Shown here: positions 29,733 through 40,347 of the stretch, piece after piece
How the letters are laid out: every line of letters begins with the position of its first letter
Numbering within the stretch: the first letter of the stretch is position 1
Origin: CAVWCQ01 sp963753545
GTDB taxonomy: Bacteria; Chloroflexota; Anaerolineae; Aggregatilineales; Aggregatilineaceae
NCBI GenBank assembly: GCA_963753545.1
Contig: CAVWCQ010000010.1
Coordinates: 15,104-79,103, forward strand
Reading direction: 5' to 3'
DNA: 64,000 nucleotides
Translations under genes and position numbers: made by a program
Notes under the pieces: model-generated
The model's database searches: none
Seen by the model: only the letters and a program-made list of their open reading frames with translations
What the model was told of the DNA's origin: nothing

Positions 29733-30992
29733 ATGGAAGCGATGACTGATCGAGCACAGATTATATCCAGAGGATACCTCCGGTGGGGTCCCCTGGCCAA
29801 TCGGAATTTCCGGCTGCTGTGGATGGGCGAGAACGTGTCGTTGCTGGGTGACCAGTTCTATTTCATCGCCCTTCCGTGGCTGATCTTTCAGATGACCGGC
29901 TCGGCCTTGGCGTTCGGTGCAATCCTGATGGTTGGCGGGATTCCACGCGCCTTCTTTACCTTAGTCGGTGGGGTGGCCGCGGACCGCTTCTCGCCACGGT
30001 CCATCATGATCGTGTCCAATCTGCTGCGCCTCCTCCTCATTGGGCTCTTGACGCTGCTCGTGAGCGCACATGCAGCCCACCTATGGATGCTGTACGTGAT
30101 CACGTTCTGTTTCGGCGTTGTCGATGCTTTTTTCCACCCTGCCTATCGTGCCATGATCCCATCCCTCGTGGATCACGACGACCTCAAGGCCAGCAATTCG
30201 CTGATGTTAAGCACATCGCAGTTGGCGCTTATCGCTGGGCCTGGACTCGCTGGAATGCTGGTGCACAGTGTAGGGGTCGTGGTATCCTTTGCCTGCGATG
30301 GTGCAACTTTCCTGTTCACAGCCGTGATGCTGCTGCTGATACGCCCTGCGGCCAGGCAGCAAAACGCGACGTCGCTCGAAACTCCGCCCACGGGCCTTTT
30401 GACTGGAATAGGCGAGGTGCTGTCCCTGGTTCGCCGCGAAAAGCGGTTACGAACCCTGGTTGGGGTTATCGCGGCCATCAATTTGCTGTTTGTGGGGCCG
30501 CTGGTCGTTGGGTCGGCGGTGCTCAGTCAGGTTCGCTTCGATGCCAACTCCGCTGCCTTTGGCGCCATGCTGTCGACCTTCTCTGTCGGCGCCTTAATTG
30601 GGACGGTGGCGGCAGGGGTTATTCACCCCCGGCGGCCTGGTTTGGTGAGCTTGCTGATGGTGGCGGGACAGGGCATCCTGATGATAGTTATCGGCAGTTC
30701 CTCATTATTATTCGTCATTTGCGCCCTATGGTTGGTGATCGGCTGTGGTGCTGGTTTTGGCAATGTCAATGCCACCACCTTGATGCAGCGCTATGCTCCT
30801 CCTCAGATGATGGGACGCGTTATGAGCCTGATTGTCTTTGCTGAAGTTGGACTAACCCCATTCTCCAATGCGCTGGCTGGAATCGTGGGAGGTCTGAACA
30901 TCACAGCCTTGTTTGTCGGGGCGGGAGGATTGCTGACGGTCGTGTCGCTGGTAGCGGCGCTAAATCCTGAGATGCACGCCGTCGAAACCTGA
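29733..30992 (+). CDS. MFS transporter (MFS_3/EntS-like exporter)
   Basis: A major facilitator of about 417-420 residues with twelve predicted helices. I prefer ATG 29733 or 29742 (MTDRAQIIS) over 29700, since GGGGAG lies nearby. Features: LANRNFRLLWMGENVSLLGDQ (typical of this exporter group), the A-motif-like GGVAADRFSPRSIMIVSNLLR between helices 2 and 3, HPAYRAMIPSLVDHDDLKASN, and RYAPPQMMGRVMSLIVFAEVG. These features occur in exporters of siderophores, macrolides and other small molecules. The frame is intact. It has no obvious operon partner; the broken secreted gene precedes it. Confidence 0.88.
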   Translation: MEAMTDRAQIISRGYLRWGPLANRNFRLLWMGENVSLLGDQFYFIALPWLIFQMTGSALAFGAILMVGGIPRAFFTLVGGVAADRFSPRSIMIVSNLLRLLLIGLLTLLVSAHAAHLWMLYVITFCFGVVDAFFHPAYRAMIPSLVDHDDLKASNSLMLSTSQLALIAGPGLAGMLVHSVGVVVSFACDGATFLFTAVMLLLIRPAARQQNATSLETPPTGLLTGIGEVLSLVRREKRLRTLVGVIAAINLLFVGPLVVGSAVLSQVRFDANSAAFGAMLSTFSVGALIGTVAAGVIHPRRPGLVSLLMVAGQGILMIVIGSSSLLFVICALWLVIGCGAGFGNVNATTLMQRYAPPQMMGRVMSLIVFAEVGLTPFSNALAGIVGGLNITALFVGAGGLLTVVSLVAALNPEMHAVET

Positions 30993-31440
30993 TCTGCGTA
31001 TCTCGGGCGCAGTTGGAGCTAGGAGGCATTCAAGCGTTCGATCTGTGCATGGAAATGCAAAATAACCATGGTCCCCAATATGATTGTCGACCGGCAGCAC
31101 GACCGAAAAATCAGCTATTGACAGACTTTGGGACTCCCGCAGCGAGTAGCCATCACAGGCGTCGCGATATTAGTCGTGATATAGATCATAATCTCAAGAT
31201 CAACAATATATCAGGCTAATTAACGAACCGACAAATTTGCTTCAGCCAGGACCTGATCGTTCGACCCTCCCAGCAGCGCAAATCCATCGGGCGGGCTGCG
31301 CTGTACAGCTCATAAATTGCCTGGTATTGGCGCCTGACCAAGGATTATTCTACGGCAAACACAGGTGCAAAGATACTTGTGCATCCTTCCCCAATCTTAT
31401 ACCATTGGGAAAGATTATTTTAGGAACGGGGGAATACCAT
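30993..31440. other. Intergenic stretch without recognisable gene
   Basis: Open frames here are short and without ribosome binding sites or family features. A ribosome binding-like GGAACGGGGG lies just before the next gene. Confidence 0.5.
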
Positions 31441-32530
31441 ATGAAACATCGAGAGCGCGTGCTGATGGCTTTAAATCATGAGACACCTGATCGCTGTCCC
31501 ATGCAGATCAGCTTCACACCGGAGTTCGCCCTCCGATTGCGGGAGAACCTCGGTATCGAAGATAGCAAGCTGCACAACCCGCATGGCGGCGGTAATACTT
31601 ATTTGCTCGAACGAACCCTGGGGGAGGATGCGCTGGTTACCTCAGTAGGGTGGGCTAATTCTTATTATCAGGACGCTGAAACTTATTATGACGAATGGGG
31701 CATTGGATGGATGTCCGAACGGTATAGAGACTCCCTTTGGCGTAGGGCGCTATACCGAAATTAGCCATCACCCGCTGGCAGCCGATGACGCAATTCTGAC
31801 CTACCAGCCGCCCGATCCAACCCGCCCGCACTTGTATCAGTCCGCCGAGAGCATGATCCGCGAATTTAAGGATGAATACTGGATCGTTGGTGCTACCGTC
31901 ACTACCATTTTTGAATGCGCCTGGGCGCTGCGGGGTTTGGAGCAGATGCTCCTCGATCTGGCTCTCGAATCCGGATTTGGCCGATCAAATCCTGGAAATC
32001 CCGTATCGCTACCATTTGGCGGCGGCGAAAAAGTTGGTCGAAATGGGCGTGGATATGATCTGGACCGGGGATGATGTTGGGACACAGCGCGGCATGCTCA
32101 TGTCACCGAAGATGTGGCGCAAATTCCTCAAGCCGCGTATGGCTAATTTTATTGCTGAACTGAAGGCAATCAATCCAGCAGTGAAGGTCGCTTACCATTC
32201 CGATGGTAATATCCTGCCGATTATTCCCGAACTCATCGAGATTGGTCTGGATGTGCTCAACCCTATCCAACCCGCTTGTATGGACCCGGCAGAATTGAAG
32301 AAGCAGTTATGGCAAAAACCTGTGTTTCTGGGGATCGATTGATGAGCAGTACACGCTGCCGCTTGGATCGGCAGACTATGTCCGGGCTGAGGTAATCGAG
32401 CGGCTGAACACGATAGGTAAGGGCGGTGGATTGATTATTGGCCCAACACATCATGTTCAACTAGATACACCGGATGGAAAATTTCTGGGCGATGGTCAAT
32501 ACTGTAACCAATACGCCGCTGTCCAGCTAG
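31441..32530 (+). CDS. URO-D superfamily protein 1 (frameshifted)
   Basis: About 360 residues after correction, of the uroporphyrinogen-decarboxylase fold shared with corrinoid/CoM methyltransferases (MtaA type). It begins MKHRERVLMALNHETPDRCPM, a standard start of non-haem URO-D paralogues. Later: GATVTTIFECAWALRGLEQML, AAKKLVEMGVDMIWTGDDVGTQRGMLMSPKMWR, KVAYHSDGNILPIIPELIEIGLDVLNPIQP and GLIIGPTHHVQLDTP. The D-D-x-G and H-S-D-G motifs are those of the methyltransferase-like branch rather than true HemE. Frame breaks near 31715, 31965, 32340 and 32475. The stop at 32530 is followed by a hairpin and by convergent gene 32578-33669, a second protein of the same superfamily. Confidence 0.82.
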
Positions 32531-32540
32531 CAACAAAAAT

Positions 32541-32569
32541 AGGGGCGGGTTTCTGTTTGGCCCGCCCCT
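32541..32569. terminator. Terminator between convergent URO-D genes
   Basis: AGGGGCGGG pairs with CCCGCCCCT around an 11-base loop (TTTCTGTTTGG), between the two convergent stops at 32530 and 32578. Confidence 0.75.
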
Positions 32570-32577
32570 GGAAATTT

Positions 32578-33669
32578 CTACTGCTTGCGCACCCACCTGG
32601 TGATGCGCTTGAGCAGTTCAGACTCCTCTTCTTCGTTTTTGGTTGCAATCCAGGAAATTCCTTCCGGGTTGAGACGGCTTCCATAAATGCGTCGAGTTCG
32701 TTCTTATTCAGGTCCACTATCACTGGGCGGTGCGCCTAAATCTCTTTGATCAGCGGCACCCACTGCATAATCGGCAGATCGTCGCCCACGCCCTGCACCC
32801 ATTGGACGGCGTGAACTTCTGGCACCTGAAGATGCGCTCCCGGTGCCTCGCTACATTTTTTCCGTCCATGATGGAAAATATTGTGCGTCATCGTCTTCAC
32901 TTCACGCTGCAAGGACGGGCATGCAGAACGTATCGAACATCCTCGGGGCAATCAGCGCCGAGAAGTCGCAGCTTGGGATGTGCATTCTCCCGAGCGGGAA
33001 TCCCCATCCAGCTCACCGAGAGTTGTTTCGCGTCCTTGAGCATGGCATCAAAGTGATTGTAGATCGGCTCGAAGTCCTCGATGCTGATCGGATAAGCTTG
33101 TGTATTTCTTCGGGTGCCTCGATCATATCCATGCACAACTGCGGCGGATCGCGCCATGCTGCGGCACAGTCTATGCCAGGATGCAGATCGGTATAGCCGA
33201 CCAGGGCTTGCCCGGCGCACCGTTCAATCGCGCAGCGTGTCAGTATCTTCCAGCTTCCGGAAGTACTCGTTGGTCATATCCAATTGCAGGCGAGCCATGT
33301 CGTCCCAGGTCTTGACTAAGGGCTTGGACCATGCCGTGACTTCGCCGTATTCCAGCTCTGAGCCGTAAAAGGCCGCGTAAACTTCGGGGCCCAGGTTGGC
33401 CAGAAGACTGGGAATGTTTCCCCGTGAAAGGTCTTGCCCTCGATCGACTTGAGGTACATTTCGACCTGGAATTCATCGTCAAACCAGCGATCTTTCAGAT
33501 GCGGCGACGGATAGGCTTTGTTCGCTTGTCGATAAACGCGTTATGCGCCATAAATCGCACCGGGGCACGGTCGATGATTTCTCCTGAGAACCAGGCATAG
33601 ACGCGCTCGATTGCCTTCTCGCAGTCGGGCATCGTTTCCAAATCGAGGGGCCATCTGTCGGAGGATCAT
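32578..33669 (-). CDS. URO-D superfamily protein 2 (frameshifted)
   Basis: Starts MILRQM at 33669; the preceding permease stop lies only three bases away (33672-33674), so the genes are coupled. After correction: CEKAIERVYAWFSGEIIDRAPVRFMA, DDEFQVEMYLKSIEGKTFHGE, FPVFWP, VGYTDLHPGIDCAAAWRDP, ISIEDFEPIYNHFDAML, SCDFSALIAPRMFD, LQREVKTMTHNIFHMDGKN, LQVPEVHAVQWVQGVGDD and a C-terminal LLKRITRWVRKQ. The pattern SCDFSALI...FHMDG...AVQWV is found in a URO-D subgroup that accompanies sugar transporters. Substrate unknown. Frame breaks near 33640, 33530, 33420-33380, 33230, 33160, 32995, 32925, 32850, 32730 and 32680. Confidence 0.78.
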
Positions 33670-33671
33670 GG

Positions 33672-34624
33672 TTACTCCATACGCTTGCGCAGCATGGTGT
33701 GCATAGCTACCGAAGCCGTGATGATCATGCCGTAGATCAGCTTGGTATAGTAGCCTGTCAGCCCACCGCCACGATACCCGGCTGGATGCCGCCAATGATG
33801 AAGCAGGCGATAAATGTGCCGAAGACGGTACCCGTCCCGCCAAAGACCGAGGTCCCGCCCAGGAACACGGCGGCCAGCGTCTGCATCAGGTAGCCTTCGC
33901 CCATGTTCGGCCAGAAATACCAGTTATCCACGCTCTGAATGACTCCGGCAAAGGCCGCGGCGACGCCGACCAGGGCGAAGAGCATCATGCGCGTCAGGTC
34001 CGACGTTGACACCCATCAGGCGGGCGCTGTCCTCGTTGTCGCCAATCAGGTAGACATGCGCGCCGAATTTGTGCCGGTTGAGGATAATCCACACCACAAT
34101 GCCGACCAGCACCATCCAGATCACCTGGGCCGGGAAATAATCTTGACCTTGCTCACCAGCGCGTTACGCATGGCGGTGTCCCGGGTGAAGGTCATCGACT
34201 CGCCCTGTCCCGCGCGGATGACTTCGACCACGCCGCGCCAGAAGAACTGCGTGCCAATGGTCGCGATCAACGACGGAATGCCCGATCTTGACAATGATCA
34301 GACCGTTGAGCAGCCCGACCAAAAACCCTGCGACCAGGCGCCCGCGAAGGCCAAGCCCAGGCTGCCTGCGCGTGTAGACCTCAAAGAAGGCCACCATGCC
34401 AACGGCCATCGTCGAGGGGAACGACAGGTCGATTTCGCCGGCGATCACCACCATCGTCAGCGGCAGCGCGATGATGCCCCAGTAGGGGATCGAGGTCATC
34501 AACGCGCGATAAATCTGCTTGTTGAGGAAGGTTCGGGTGATCCGATGATGAACGCGAACCACAGGATGACCATCACGCCCACAATGCCCAGTTGCAGGCT
34601 GTTTTGCCGTAAACCGCGTGTCAC
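33672..34624 (-). CDS. Sugar ABC transporter permease, RbsC family (frameshifted)
   Basis: The likely start is GTG 34624 (VTRGLRQNSLQLGIVGVMVI), overlapping the upstream stop as GTGA. Family segments: LPLTMVVIAGEIDLSFPSTMAVGM (IDLS hallmark), GLLNGLIIVKIGIPSLIATIG, GAHVYLIGDNEDSARLMGVNV and VFLGGTSVFGGTGTVFG. The C-terminus is HTMLRKRME. Frame breaks near 34545, 34375, 34280, 34140, 34005 and 33765. It works with the ATPase (35254-36015) and binding protein (36186-37195) of the same operon. Confidence 0.82.
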
Positions 34625-35165
34625 CCGTGATCCCGGGCTTCTCGCGCAGCGTGGCTCTCGGCGCCTGGTAAGACCAGGCCGCCGCGATCAGCATCAGCGA
34701 GGCGCGCAATGCGTAAGCCACCAGCCCGCGTTGAATAGCAAATTGATCGAGCCGGTCTGCGCGCGTCATCGGCGTTGGTCACGTCGAGCTGGATGCGGAC
34801 AAATTTGAAGATAATCACCCGCAGACTGACGATCCCCGTGACACAGGTAATGCCCGCGAGCAGCCCGGTGACCGGCGCATATACAGGTTGGCCCCCGTGA
34901 GGACGAGCGCCACCACCGCCGCCAGGAAATAAGCGCGATACAGGTCGGCCCCGGCATCAAAGACGGGCGCTGCGCCCTTAACGTCGGCGTCATTCGATCC
35001 CCTGCGCGATCTCCAGCCCGTGGCCTTGCCCAGTTCGTAGCCTGGTCCAAGATGGTCATCCAGGGAGGAAGAAGGCGATCAACAGCAGGATCGCTGCGGC
35101 GGGATGGCGATCAGGTACCCGAGTTGATTTGCTCCGAGCGCAAAAAGTATTCAAGTGTTTAACAT
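34621..35165 (-). CDS. Hypothetical four-helix membrane protein in a sugar ABC operon (frameshifted)
   Basis: After correction the chain reads GYLIAIPAAAILLLIAFFLPWMTI, ELGKATGLEIAQGIE, DLYRAYFLAAVVALVLTGANLYM, then a hydrophobic stretch around 34830-34800 (VSLRVIIFKFVRIQLD) and VAYALRASLMLIAAAWSY. Four membrane helices are likely. The approximate start is ATG 35165; the end is tied to the next gene by a GTGA overlap. I do not recognise a family. Its position between ATPase and permease suggests an accessory transport or regulatory subunit. Confidence 0.5.
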
Positions 35166-35253
35166 TCTGTACGTCATTCTAAAGCTCCATATGGTGCGCT
35201 GAAGCTCCCAAAATTTATCGTTTGTGTACCTGCCACCCAGAAATCTAGCCGGC

Positions 35254-36015
35254 TTAGTCCAGGCTGCCGGTCTGCGCGACACGGTACATTTTTTCCATCA
35301 GGTCATCCAGCGTAATATCTTTGGTCAGGAACTCGCCGGCGACCGTGCCGCGATCCAGCACCACCACGCGATCCGCCACCGAATAGACATGGAAAACATT
35401 GTGATCGATGAAAACGGCCGACTTGCCCGCCTCGTTTGATCTCGCGCACAAAATCGATCAGCTTGCGCGTTTCCTGCAGCGACAGGCCCATCGTCGGCTC
35501 GTCCAGGATGATCAGGTCGGCCTCGAAATACAGCGCGCGCACGATGGCGACGCCCTGTTTTTCGCCGCCGGAGAAAGTCTTGATCACCGAGGCGGGGTTC
35601 ACCGCCGACGAGGTAAAGCCCATCTGCTCCACCATCAGCCGGTTGGTTTCTTCGCCGCATCTTCCTGATTTTCATGAAACCCAAACCGGTTCGAAAGTTC
35701 GCGCCCCAGGAAGATATTGCGCCACAGCGTTTGCAGATCGGCCAGCGCGCGTTCCTGGTAGACAGTTTCAACGCCCAGCGCGCGCGCCTTGGGCACGGTC
35801 AGGTTGGTCACCTTTTGCCGTTGAAATAAAGCTCGCCGGTTGTGGGTTGGTGGTAGCCCGTGATGATCTTGATCAGGGTCGATTTGCCTGCGCCGTTGTC
35901 GCCCAGCAGCCCGACGATTTCGTTCTGGTCCCACGTGAAAATTGACGTCGTGCAGGGACTGCACCTCGCCAAACGATTTGGAGACATCCCGCATTTCAAA
36001 GATATTCGCTTCCAT
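35254..36015 (-). CDS. Sugar ABC transporter ATPase, single-domain (frameshifted)
   Basis: About 250 residues with one nucleotide-binding domain, unlike the double-domain ATPases elsewhere here. Start MEANIFEMRDVSKSFGEV (ATG 36015, AGGA upstream). Walker A GDNGAGKST (35903-35877), Q-loop VETVYQERALADLQT, signature FSGGEKQGVAIVRALYF, Walker B LIILDEPTMGLSLQE and H-loop FIDHNVFHVYSVADRVVVLD (Asp-His in place of the usual Ser-His). It resembles the short ATPases of RbsC-type systems (FrcA-like). Frame breaks near 35945, 35822, 35660 and 35435. Confidence 0.83.
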
Positions 36016-36069
36016 CAAAGTCCTCGCATTTCTCACCGCAGAAAGCGGCGGTCATCTCCATACATGATG

Positions 36070-36106
36070 GGTTCCAGCAAGCGAGCGATTCTCACCTGCT
36101 GGAACC
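36070..36106 (-). promoter_or_regulatory. Stem-loop after the binding-protein gene
   Basis: GGTTCCAGCA (36070-36079) pairs perfectly with TGCTGGAACC (36097-36106) between the binding-protein stop (36186) and the ATPase start (36015). Confidence 0.7.
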
Positions 36107-36185
36107 GCTGTATTGCGTCGAACAGACGGCCTTCCAATGCGCAAAGACCCTGCCCGCAGCAGGAAGACCGGTCAGGCTTAGCGGA

Positions 36186-37195
36186 TCACTGCTCCACCAG
36201 CGGGGCCAGCAGCTCGATATTGTCCTTGCTGGCGAAACCACCGCCGGTATCGACGTGCAGGCCGGAGAAGGCGAACTTCTCGGTCAGGCAGATTTGCAGG
36301 ATCGGCAGATAGCCCTGGAGCCACTGCTGCTGGTCGATCACCAGGTCGGTCCAGCCATCCCGGATGGCCTGGATGGTCGCGGGAGACAGGTCAAAGCCGG
36401 CGGCGTAGATCTCATCCGGACCTATGCCCGCGCCTTCCAGGTAGGACTGCAGGGTGGCGGTCAGGCCACCGTGATCGGTCACGACGATCTTGACATCGGG
36501 GTTCGAGGCGACATAGGCGACGAAGGTCGGGATACCCGCCGGCGGATCGGCATTGGTCGCGCCGTCGATTTCGAGGTAATCAACCGTCAGACCAGCTTCT
36601 TCGAAGGCATCGAGAACGCCCTGGGTGCGCTGGCCGCGTGTGGGCTGCGAGAGCAGACCCCAGACCATCGCCCGGTCGCCCGCCTGCAGGCCGGAGCGCT
36701 GAATGGCTTCCTGGCCCAGGTTGTAGCCGGTGGCATAGAGTTCCTGGCCGACATAACCAAAGCCGTTGCCCGCGTACTGGGTTTCGATGCTGGGCAGGTC
36801 GGTGTTCTGGCTGGTCACGATGATGCCCGGCGCTTCAGCTTCGTCCACCAGGGGCTCGAAAGCTTCTTCGCCGGGATGGCCCATGATCGCGATGCCATCA
36901 GGGTTGGTCGCCATGGCTTCAGCGAACTGCTGGGTCATCTTCTGCGGATCCCAGTCGGACCAGACATATTCGACATTCGGGCCCAGGTCGGCAGCCGCCT
37001 GAACCGCGCCGTTATAGACGTTCACAGCGAACACGCCGCCCGCCGGACCGCCGGGGAAGAAAACGATATTAACCCCACTGCACCATTTATCTGCGGGGCC
37101 ATCAGATCCCTGCGCGCCGACCTGTGGTTTGGGCGCAAACACTTTAGACTGAATACTACGAGGAGAGCAATGACGATTGCAATCTTTTTTAACAT
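36186..37195 (-). CDS. Periplasmic sugar-binding protein, ribose/fructose type (one frameshift)
   Basis: The likely start is ATG 37195, with AAGGAG nine bases upstream, giving a proper signal peptide (MLKKIAIVIALLVVFSL). One frame change near 37140 joins it to the long open part (VFAPKPQVGAQGSDGPADKW). The mature domain has VNIVFFPGGPAGGVFAVNVYNG, QQFAEAMATNPDGIAIMGHP, IIVTSQNTDLPSIETQYAGNG, DVKIVVTDHGGLTATLQSYL and AAGFDLSPATIQAIRDGWTD. This is the type-1 fold used with RbsC permeases. It is the first gene of its operon and lies head to head with the glycyl-radical activase. An operator-like palindrome (37460-37477) sits in the shared promoter region. Confidence 0.88.
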
Positions 37196-37459
37196 CTTTG
37201 ACTATCTCCTTAAGCATTTAACAAGGCGAGATGTTTTTGGCGTCATGGAAGTGATCTGCTGCGATAAATTATCTCCTTTCTCATATGTTAGCGCAAACAT
37301 GGTCCGATAAAATGTTATACCAAGTAGATCGCTAACTTGTTTGAATTACTCTTCAAAAACTACACAATGATGGGAAAGACCGTTCGATAGGTTGTAATGC
37401 AGATTATTACATCATGGATCAAGTTTGAGGTGCTTGTCAACAGGATGAAGCTATGTTAA

Positions 37460-37477
37460 TCTGAAACCGTTTTCAGA
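37460..37477. promoter_or_regulatory. LacI-type operator in the divergent promoter region
   Basis: TCTGAAACCGTTTTCAGA is palindromic at 16 of 18 positions and fits the LacI/CcpA core TGAAAnCGnTTTCA. It lies 20 bases before the activase start and 265 before the binding-protein start, so one regulator could control both operons. Confidence 0.7.
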
Positions 37478-37497
37478 CTATCACGAACTGTCAATCA

Positions 37498-38250
37498 ATG
37501 CAAACCGGAACTATTTTAGACATCAAAGAATTCCGGTACACGATGGCCCTGGCATCCGTACAACGGTGTTTTTCAAAGGATGCCCGCTTGACTGTGCCTG
37601 GTGCCACAACCCAGAGGGAAAACATCCTGCCCCTCAGATGATGCGCACGCCGCGCGGGGATCGGATCGTGGGCAGAACTTATACGCCGGAAGCACTGGCC
37701 GCCTATTTGAACAGTCAGGCGGCTATCCTCCAGGCGAACGAAGGGGGGGTAACGTTGTCGGGTGGCGAGCCGACGTTCCAGGCCCCATTCATCCACGCCA
37801 CGCTTGATCTGCTGGACGATATCCGGCTTGCTCGACACATCGGGCTATACCACCCCGGAAATGTTCGCCAAGTTGGTTGCGCGCTGCCAGCTAGTTTACT
37901 TCGATCTGAAAGTAATAGATCACGACGTCCATCGTAAAGTGACAGGTCAATCTAACACCCTGATCCTGGAAAATTTACGCTTGCTGAGCCAGTCCGGAGT
38001 TCCTTTCGTGATCCGCGTGCCCCTGATTCCCACGATCACGGATACGGACGATAACCTGGGCGCCATCGCCGATCATCTGCAAGGGCTGCCCGGGACTGCT
38101 GCGTGTCGATTTGCTGCCCTATAACCAGCTCGCCGGGGCCAAGTATCCGATGCTGGGCATGGTGTATGCGCTGCACGACGCTTGAAAGCACCCGTCAACC
38201 TCCGACCCGATCTGTTTGTGAGCAAGGGGATCGACGTCCTATGCCACTGA
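37498..38250 (+). CDS. Glycyl-radical enzyme activating enzyme, radical SAM (frameshifted)
   Basis: A PflA-type activase of about 250 residues. It uses S-adenosylmethionine and a [4Fe-4S] cluster to place a radical on the glycine of its partner enzyme. The cluster motif is C-P-L-D-C-A-W-C-H (CX3CX2C, 37580-37606), preceded by VHDGPGIRTTVFFKG. The G-G-E motif TLSGGEPTFQ (37753-37782) binds SAM. Later: YFDLKVIDHDVHRKVTGQ, FVIRVPLIPTITDTDDN and a C-terminus FVSKGIDVLCH. There is no ferredoxin insert. Frame breaks near 37532, 37830, 38095 and 38187. The stop overlaps the start of the glycyl radical enzyme. Confidence 0.9.
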
Positions 38251-40347
38251 GCGAACGATTGATCAGCATGAAAGAAGCGGTCCGGCGCGGGGATCACCGA
38301 CCAGTACCGCCAACAGCACGTGCCGCTGTTGACCGCCGAATTCGAGCCCTGGGTTGATCGTGGATGCAGCGGCAGGCCCGCCTGATCACGGCCATGTGCG
38401 AGGCGGAACAGGTCGTCATCCAGCCCGACGAGCGGATCGTGTTCACGCGCACGCTGCCCAGCCGTCCCGCCTGTCTATCAGGCCGAAGACTGGGCCGAGC
38501 CTGACCGCCGGGCGCACCCTGCACGAACTGGGCCCGATCAGCAACATCTGCGCCGATTGGGGCATCGTGATGAGCCAGGGGCTGCTGGGACGCCGGAGGT
38601 GCAGCGCTCGCGACCCGCCAGCGCTGCGCCAACCAGCCCGGGACGGTTGAGTTCATCGACAGCGCCATCGAGACCATCGACGCCGTGTTGGCCCTGGCTG
38701 CGCGTTATGCCGAGGCGGCCCGCGCCATGAACCGGGCGGATATGGCCGATATGCTGGAGCGCGTTCCGGCGCAGCCGCCCCGGACATTCCACGAGGCGCT
38801 GCAGTCGCTGCGGCTGATCCACGCCGTGGTATGGCTGAGCGGGCACTATCACGTCGGCCTGGGGCGCTTCGACCAATATATGTGGCCGTATCTGGAAGCG
38901 CGACCTGGACGCGGGCCGGCTGGATCTGCGCGGCAGCTGAGGAACTGCTGGCCGAGTTCTTCATCTCGCTCAACAAGGACAGCGACCTGTATCCCGGCGT
39001 GCAGCAGGGCGATAACGGCCAGATCGCTGACGCTGGGCGGCGTGACGCCGACGGCGACGCCGGCGGTCAACGAGCTGACGCGGATGGTGCTGCGCGTGTC
39101 GCCGTGATGTCAGCATGATCGACCCGAAGATCAACCTGCGCATCACAGCCAACACCGATCTCGACCTGCTCGTGCCTGGCCACCGAGCTGACCCGCAAAG
39201 GGCTGGGCTTCCCGCAGTATTCCAACGATGACGTGGTCATTCCGGGCCTGGTGGCGCACGGCTACGCGCTGGAAGATGCCCGCGATTACACCGTCGCCGC
39301 CTGCTGGGAGTTCATCATTCCCGGGCAAGGGCATGGACATGGTGAATATCGGCGCGGTGTCGTTCCCGCTAGCCGTCGATCCGGCGATCCGGGCCGGGCT
39401 GCGGGCCGGGGACGCCTTCGCGGCGATCATGGAGCGCGTGCGACAGAGACGTATCACGCACAGGTGAACGCGGCTGGTCGAGCACTACTGCAGACTCTGC
39501 TGCTGCCGCCCGCGCCGTATTATTCGGTGCTGATGAACGGCTGCCTGGAAAACGGGCGCGATCTGTCGCAGGGCCTGACCTACAACAACTTTGGCATTCA
39601 TGGCGCGTGCTCGGCCAATGCCGCCGATGCGCTGGCGGCCGTGCAGCAACTCGTTTTTCGAGGACAGCCGTTTACCCCGCAGAACTGCTGCACGCCCTGG
39701 AAGCCGATTTTGCGGACGACGAGGCGCTGCGCCACCTGTTGCAGGAGGAGGGGCCCAAGGTCGGCAACAACGATGCCCAGGCGGACCGATGCTGATGGTG
39801 CTGTTCGAGATGCTCGCCGACGCCTGCGAGCAGATCGAGGAGAACGGGCGCGGCGGGATCGTGCGTCCGGGCACGGGTTCGGCGATGTATTACGTCTGGC
39901 TGGCGCGCGGCCACGAGGGCATGCGCGAGCCGGTCGTCGGCGCGACCGCCGATGGCCGCAAGGCAGGGACTCCTTCAGCGCCAACCTCGCCCCTTCGCCC
40001 GGCGTGCGCGTGCCGGGACCGTTCAGCGTGTTCCAGACCTTCGGCAAGCTCGACTACCAGCGCATCTTCAACGGCGGGTCCGATCACGATCGAGTTGTCG
40101 TCCAGCGTCTTCCGCATCCGGAAGCGATCCGCAAGGTGGCGATGCTGGTGCGCACCTTTGCCCAGCTGGCGGCCAGCAGCTTCAGCTCAACAGCCTGAAC
40201 GCTGAAACCCTGCGCGAAGCGCAAGCGCATCCCGAACAGCACCAGGACCTGATCGTGCGCGTCTGGGGCTGGAGCGGCTATTTCTGCGAACTATCGCCGG
40301 AATACCAGGATCACGTGATTCAGCGCGCGCTCTACGAGGTTGTCTGA
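38241..40347 (+). CDS. Glycyl radical enzyme of unassigned type (frameshifted)
   Basis: About 700 residues after correction, shorter than most family members (780-850). MPLSERLISMKEAVRRGITD starts at 38241. Conserved parts: AEARAMNRADMADMLERVP, PPRTFHEALQSLRLIH, FFISLNKDSDLYPGVQQGDNGQ, a probable catalytic Cys/Glu loop AACWEFIIPGKGMD (39299-39340), GCLENGRDLSQGLTYNNFG, DGRKAGDSFSANLAPSPG, and the glycyl-radical loop RVWGWSGYF (40258-40284) near the C-terminus. The C-W-E-F order differs from the usual G-C-V-E-P, and the second Cys of pyruvate formate-lyase is absent. So it is neither PFL nor an obvious diol dehydratase. Frame breaks near 38290, 38350, 38465, 38600, 38895, 39030, 39105, 39170, 39325, 39440-39490, 39660, 39785, 39960, 40080 and 40170. 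The stop overlaps the next start (TGATG). Confidence 0.85.

Noticed and set aside
31237..31440. N-terminal extension of the URO-D gene
   Set aside because: The longer frame lacks a ribosome binding site, while ATG 31441 gives the standard family start MKHRERVLMALNHE.
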